From Planctomyces sp. SH-PL62 (GTDB lineage: Bacteria > Planctomycetota > Planctomycetia > Planctomycetales > Planctomycetaceae): a stretch of 45,565 nucleotides of DNA. Shown here one piece after another: positions 41,795 through 45,565 of the stretch (positions are counted from its first letter, which is position 1; each line of letters opens with the position of its first letter). The notes under the pieces were generated by a model. The model made no database searches. It saw nothing but the letters and a program-made list of their open reading frames with translations, and was not told the origin of the DNA. The position numbers and the translations under genes were made by a program. Where the stretch lies: contig CAMDPX010000029.1 of NCBI GenBank assembly GCA_945905295.1, positions 1 through 45,565 of the forward strand, in the 5' to 3' direction.

Positions 41795-42687
41795 GCCTCG
41801 ATCTTCCGCCGCTTCACCATCCGCACTTCGTTCCCTTTGGCGTTGTAGGTCACTTCGCTCATAAACGTCCGCATGAGCATCAACCCTCGGCCGTGAGGAC
41901 GCTCCAAGTATTCGGGATCGGTCGGATCGGGCAGCGTGGACGGATCGAAGCCCGGCCCATCGTCGCGAATGATCCACGACGCCTCGTCACGCGCCAGCGA
42001 GACGGTGATGTAAATGCGGCGTTCCTTGTACGGCGATTCGTTGCAACGCCGGGTCGCGAGATCGGAATACTCCTGGCAATTCTCTTCACGCAGTTTCGAC
42101 GAGCACTCCAGGTTGCCGTGATAGAACGCGTTGAGCAACGCCTCCTCCAGCGCGATGCCGATCCGCAACCCTTCGATGTCTGCGCAGATCTTCATCGCGT
42201 TGAATTGCTGCTGCATGTGCGACGACAGCAACAGCACCAACTCGCGGTCGCTCTCGACCTCGTATTCCGTGATGGAGCGTTTCACGCGATTCAGCAAGCG
42301 GGTCTGCGATCGCTGCGTCCGAGACATCGCCAACACCCGTTGGGTGACGTCGGCCAAATCCTCCGCCAAAGCGGTCTTCGGCACATAGCTGGCCGCGCCG
42401 GTTTGCAATGCTTTGACCGCGACCGCCTCGCTGCCGGCCGCCGTCATCAAGATCACCGGAATCAGCGGGTACTGAGCTTTCAACGCCTCGACCAATCCGA
42501 AGCCATCCAACCTCGGCATCTGCATGTCGGTGACGACCACGTCGGGCAGATGCGCCTCGACCGCCTCGAGCGCGGCGAGCCCATCCTCGGCATAGAAGAC
42601 TTCCATGTCGCCGAGTTTCTCGATGAGCCGGCCAGCCAGCCGGCGATCGACCGGCGAATCATCCACCACCAAAACTCTGGACATCAT
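41791..42687 (-). CDS. Response regulator fused to an RsbW-like ATPase domain
   Basis: A 298-residue protein. Residues 1-125 are a receiver domain (VLVVDDSPVDRR, phospho-acceptor Asp in VVVTDMQMPRLDG, conserved Thr in LMTAAG, Lys in YVPKTAL). The rest is an HATPase of the serine-kinase/anti-sigma kind: GIALEEALLNAFYHGN is the N box and IRDDGPGFDPSTLPD the G1 box, with HGRGLMLMRTFMSEV as the second glycine motif. There is no His-phosphorylation site, so it may act as a switchable protein kinase or anti-sigma-like factor rather than as a histidine kinase. It lies directly upstream of the hybrid kinase gene, a likely source of phosphate. Confidence 0.85.
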   Translation of the reverse strand: MMSRVLVVDDSPVDRRLAGRLIEKLGDMEVFYAEDGLAALEAVEAHLPDVVVTDMQMPRLDGFGLVEALKAQYPLIPVILMTAAGSEAVAVKALQTGAASYVPKTALAEDLADVTQRVLAMSRTQRSQTRLLNRVKRSITEYEVESDRELVLLLSSHMQQQFNAMKICADIEGLRIGIALEEALLNAFYHGNLECSSKLREENCQEYSDLATRRCNESPYKERRIYITVSLARDEASWIIRDDGPGFDPSTLPDPTDPEYLERPHGRGLMLMRTFMSEVTYNAKGNEVRMVKRRKIEA

Positions 42688-42848
42688 TCACCACCTTTGG
42701 AGAACGCTCTCACTCGCGGACACCAACCGAATCGCAACAAGTTCCTACGCTGACGGACTCTGGACGGAAGTTGGGCAAAACGATTCTATTCCCCTTGCGA
42801 AACGGCTTTCAAATGCACATCGCCCGGTCTCTGTCCGTAAATCGAATG

Positions 42849-42907
42849 AGCCGCGGGGCGCTAGCCCCGGTTCTCGTCACACAAACCGGGGCTAGCGCCC
42901 TGCGGCT
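42849..42907. repeat. Repeat family D, complete copy
   Basis: 24-bp arms (42849-42872 and 42884-42907; AGCCGCGGGGCGCTAGCC) with one mismatch and an 11-base loop. It lies in the 321-base gap between the regulator gene and glyA, which otherwise holds their divergent promoters and no gene that I can see. A half copy is at positions 9-32. Confidence 0.88.
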
Positions 42908-43008
42908 GATTGACAGAACATCGCCCGGTCTGACGGCAATAGTGGCTTTCGCCGCAAGCCGCGACTAAAACTCCGCCTCGTTTTTCGCGCAGTTGCCCAG
43001 GAGCCATC

Positions 43009-44250
43009 ATGTCCCCCTTGCAGAGCAGTTTTCCCGAACTTTTCGATGCCATCCAACACGAACAGACTCGTCAGAAGGACGGCCTCGAACTGATCGCTTC
43101 CGAAAACTATACGAGCGCCGCCGTCCTCGAAGCCGCCGGCACCATCCTGACCAACAAGTACGCGGAAGGATATCCCGCACGCCGCTACTACGGCGGTTGC
43201 GAGTACGTTGATGTGGTCGAAAGCCTCGCCATTTCGCGAGTCAAACAACTCTTCGGAGCCGAACACGCCAACGTCCAACCCCATGCCGGCTCGCAAGCCA
43301 ACATGTGCGTCTATTTCGCGACGCTCAAGCCGGGCGACACCTGTCTCGCGATGAATCTCGCCCAGGGAGGACACCTGACGCACGGCTCGTCGGTCAACTT
43401 CTCCGGCCAGCTTTACAACGTCATCCCTTACGGAGTCCGCGAATCCGACCATCGCATCGACTTCGACCAGGTCGCGACACTCGCCAAGCAATATCGCCCC
43501 AAACTGATCGTCGCCGGTGCGAGCGCGTATCCACGCGAAATCGACCACGCCAAGTTCGCCGAGATCGCCAACGATGTCGGAGCGAAACTGATGGTCGATA
43601 TGGCTCACTACGCCGGCCTCGTCGCCGCCGGAGTCCACAACAGCCCGGTCCCCGTCGCTGACTTCGTGACCTCCACGTCGCACAAAACGCTGCGCGGCCC
43701 ACGCTCTGGCTTCGTCCTCTGCCGTGAGAAGTACGCCAAAGACATCGACAAATCCGTCTTCCCCGGCATGCAGGGTGGCCCGCTGATGCACATCATCGCC
43801 GCCAAAGCGGTCTGCTTCCAAGAAGCGTTGCAGCCCAGCTTCAAAGAGTACGGCCAACAGATCATTGCCAACGCGAGGGCGCTCGCGGAGACGATGATGT
43901 CCGGCGGCGTCCGACTCGCCAGCGGAGGCACCGACAATCACTTAATGCTGTGCGACATGACCTCCATCAAGCAGACCGGCAAGATCGCCGAACAAGCGCT
44001 CGACAAAGCCGGCATCACCGTCAACAAGAACATGATCCCCTACGACCAACGCAAGCCAATGGACCCCAGCGGCATTCGCATCGGCACCGCCGCACTGACC
44101 ACGCGCGGCATGAAAGAAGATGAAATGAAGAAGGTCGGCGCGTGGATTCTGCGAGTGCTCAAGTCCCCCTTCGACGAGTGGGTTCTCGCAGCCGTCCGCG
44201 AGGAAATCCGTGACTTCACCCGACACTTCCCCGTGCCGGGCATCGAGTAG
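43009..44250 (+). CDS. glyA: Serine hydroxymethyltransferase
   Basis: PLP enzyme that interconverts serine and glycine and feeds one-carbon folate metabolism. The 413-residue protein has LIASENYTS near the N-terminus, [27 protein letters not shown], and the PLP lysine Lys226 in [13 protein letters not shown]. The C-terminal part ([32 protein letters not shown]) is standard. GGAG five bases before ATG 43009 supports the start. The tRNA-Glu gene follows 36 bases after the stop. Confidence 0.97.
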   Translation: MSPLQSSFPELFDAIQHEQTRQKDGLELIASENYTSAAVLEAAGTILTNKYAEGYPARRYYGGCEYVDVVESLAISRVKQLFGAEHANVQPHAGSQANMCVYFATLKPGDTCLAMNLAQGGHLTHGSSVNFSGQLYNVIPYGVRESDHRIDFDQVATLAKQYRPKLIVAGASAYPREIDHAKFAEIANDVGAKLMVDMAHYAGLVAAGVHNSPVPVADFVTSTSHKTLRGPRSGFVLCREKYAKDIDKSVFPGMQGGPLMHIIAAKAVCFQEALQPSFKEYGQQIIANARALAETMMSGGVRLASGGTDNHLMLCDMTSIKQTGKIAEQALDKAGITVNKNMIPYDQRKPMDPSGIRIGTAALTTRGMKEDEMKKVGAWILRVLKSPFDEWVLAAVREEIRDFTRHFPVPGIE

Positions 44251-44286
44251 ACTTCACTCGCGCAGTCCGATACAACGCTGCCCCTT

Positions 44287-44359
44287 GCCCCCTTCGTCTA
44301 GAGGCCCAGGATGCGGGATTCTCAGTCCCGATACAGGGGTTCGAATCCCCTAGGGGGTA
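44287..44359 (+). tRNA. tRNA-Glu, anticodon CTC
   Basis: A full cloverleaf can be drawn: acceptor stem GCCCCCT with AGGGGGT, anticodon stem CGGGA/TCCCG around loop TTCTCAG (anticodon CTC), and T-arm AGGGG-TTCGAAT-CCCCT. The terminal 1-72 pair is G-U, and CCA is not encoded. The 3' half from the anticodon loop onward (44322-44359) is shared with the 3' end of the recombinase gene on the other strand. Confidence 0.93.
44322..44359. other. Probable integration site (att) in tRNA-Glu
   Basis: The recombinase reading frame runs into the tRNA and ends in its anticodon region, encoding the common RGFEPL tail. Tyrosine recombinases often use the 3' half of a tRNA as att core and rebuild it on integration, so this 38-bp overlap is the natural crossover region. 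The other junction would lie beyond the right edge of the window. Confidence 0.6.
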
Positions 44360-45509
44360 CTGCCATCTTGTGCAGTAAAGTGCAAGTGGCGGAAAGGCCC
44401 GGAAACTCCGGGCCTTTTTCGTTTTCACGAATCGGGCGGATGACCTGCTTTCCGTCCGGTTCGCTCATTTCCGCCGCTGAGTGAGTCTGATTGTGAGTCG
44501 CTTTGGCGAAGTGCTCGTCAGTGACCTGCAAGTAATGCTTACGAGCAACCGCCTCAGAATTGCCCAGCCACGCACAGACGACGTGAGACGGGAATCGCTC
44601 TTCCAACTCGGTCTGACGAGTGCTGCGGAGATTCTGAAACAGCTTCGGCCACGGAGTCACACCAGCCTTGTCGATGATCCGCAGGAGTTGTGTCCGCAGG
44701 TTGGCGTTGCAGTCGCGGTAGCGGGTGACAACGAACTCGGCCCCTTCCGCCGCTTGGTCCCACGCCATTTCCAGATGGGGATGGAGTTCTGGGAAGATCG
44801 GCACGAGCCGAGAGTCCTTTCCTTCGTGATGCTCGGTCTTGGGGCTGCGGATCAGCAGCCGGCCGCGTTCCCAATCCACGTCAGCCCAACGGAGCAGCAA
44901 CGTCTCCGAGGGCGTTCGCAGGCCACCAAAGCGAGCCAGAGCGAAGATCAACCGCCATTCGTTGTCGGGACACGCTGTGACGACTTGAGCGGCCACGTCG
45001 CGGGAAACGAAATGCTCACGCAACTTGTTGGCTTGAACGGCGCAGCCTTTCATGTCCGCGAAGGGATTCTCGGCAATCAACCGCTTGCGGAGTGCGGCCC
45101 GAAACAGTTGCTTGGCTCGTCCGCAGTGACGGCGGACAGTGTTCTCGCCGAGCTTGGTCAGCATCCATCTCCGCCATTCATCAGAATCACCGGGCGTCAC
45201 GTCTCGCAACGGCTTGGTTTCGCCGAAGTGAGCGACCAGATGACGGCGAACCTGTAGGAGATTGATCCGAGTTCTCAGCTTGATGTCCGTTCGGCTTTCG
45301 ACATAAGCGTCGATGAACTCGCCGAGCTTCGTGGCATCCTCTTGGCGTTTCTCGCGCGGAGCGATCAGCCCCACGGCCACCAGCCGCTTGGCCAGCACGT
45401 CAGGAATCTTACCGACCCATTCGGCGACTTCGGGGGCGAGCGACCGGCAGGACAGCTTCGCTTCCAAGATGGCTTCGATCTTGGCGAGGATCTTCTCAGC
45501 AGCCTTCAT
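44322..45509 (-). CDS. Tyrosine recombinase (integrase) next to tRNA-Glu
   Basis: A 395-residue site-specific recombinase. The N-terminal 100 residues look like a helical leader, and a SAM-like core-binding domain follows (about 60-165, KLGEFIDAYVESRTD). The catalytic domain has Arg in GGLRTPSE, an LRSTRQTELEERFP box, HVVCAWLGNSEAVARKHYL with the nucleophilic Tyr, and QVTDEHF after it. The last residues, VPPRGFEPLYRD, are encoded within the tRNA-Glu gene. It probably belongs to an element integrated at that tRNA and extending to the right, out of the window. ATG 45509 is the first start in frame; a more upstream one cannot be excluded. Confidence 0.88.
   Translation of the reverse strand: MKAAEKILAKIEAILEAKLSCRSLAPEVAEWVGKIPDVLAKRLVAVGLIAPREKRQEDATKLGEFIDAYVESRTDIKLRTRINLLQVRRHLVAHFGETKPLRDVTPGDSDEWRRWMLTKLGENTVRRHCGRAKQLFRAALRKRLIAENPFADMKGCAVQANKLREHFVSRDVAAQVVTACPDNEWRLIFALARFGGLRTPSETLLLRWADVDWERGRLLIRSPKTEHHEGKDSRLVPIFPELHPHLEMAWDQAAEGAEFVVTRYRDCNANLRTQLLRIIDKAGVTPWPKLFQNLRSTRQTELEERFPSHVVCAWLGNSEAVARKHYLQVTDEHFAKATHNQTHSAAEMSEPDGKQVIRPIRENEKGPEFPGLSATCTLLHKMAVPPRGFEPLYRD
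44394..44420 (+). terminator. Rho-independent terminator after tRNA-Glu
   Basis: Stem AGGCCCGGA (44395-44403) and TCCGGGCCT (44407-44415) with loop AAC, followed by TTTTTC. It would end the tRNA transcript on the plus strand. It is also inside the recombinase coding region, which reads through it on the minus strand. Confidence 0.85.
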
Positions 45510-45565
45510 CGACGGCTTGCCGATTCGGACGATCGGGCGGTTGCCGTTGCCGTCCGAGAATTGAA

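Overview
The window is high-GC bacterial DNA, most probably from a member of the Planctomycetota. I infer this from the gene families: a PQQ-type beta-propeller with embedded EF-hands, a DUF1080-type secreted protein, an SMP-30-like propeller, a small zinc-finger-like protein with an HxxxxxCxxC motif, an integrase ending in RGFEPL over a tRNA, and many short palindromic repeats between and inside genes. No database search was possible, so all family names come from motifs read by eye.

Layout. 1-8.9 kb is mostly housekeeping: a secreted propeller protein, dnaJ then grpE on the minus strand, an M20 deacylase/peptidase, a hypoxanthine phosphoribosyltransferase, a Tat-exported cupin-like protein, and a CNNM-CBS transporter-like protein fused to a PTS EIIA-like domain. 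9.0-16.8 kb is a layered defence locus. A type I restriction-modification operon survives only as a broken hsdM 5' part (about 15.8-16.8 kb) and a broken hsdR 3' part (about 9.0-10.4 kb). Between them, on the opposite strand, is a compact cassette of about 5.4 kb: a C5-cytosine methyltransferase, a 1064-residue Eco57I-like N6-adenine methylase and a 219-residue protein with a PD-(D/E)XK-like D-x15-ExK pattern. 17-20.2 kb carries uvrB and a convergent, overlapping bfd/bfr iron-storage pair.

20.5-29.0 kb is a small polyketide cluster on the minus strand: one 2414-residue enzyme read as FAAL-ACP-KS-AT-MT-ACP-TE, a tiny basic ORF with a strong Shine-Dalgarno, and a translationally coupled O-methyltransferase. 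29.4-34.3 kb has a PEP mutase/isocitrate lyase family enzyme, a zinc-finger-like protein, a secreted SMP-30 propeller, a possible nucleotidyltransferase toxin-antitoxin pair and proS. 34.6-42.7 kb is signalling: an HD/PAS/GGDEF protein with a degenerate GYP region, a DUF1080 protein, a hybrid histidine kinase with a heme-c-type sensor, and a response regulator fused to an ATPase domain. The right end holds glyA and a tRNA-Glu(CTC). A tyrosine recombinase gene overlaps the 3' half of that tRNA, marking the edge of an integrated element that runs out of the window.

The most striking feature is a set of palindromic repeat families (A-E below) that occur between genes and also in frame within genes. 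The polyketide synthase carries seven such insertions plus a heptamer tandem repeat, about 210 residues or 9% of the protein. Six of the seven sit at domain boundaries. The histidine kinase carries two more, one in a loop inside its ATPase domain.
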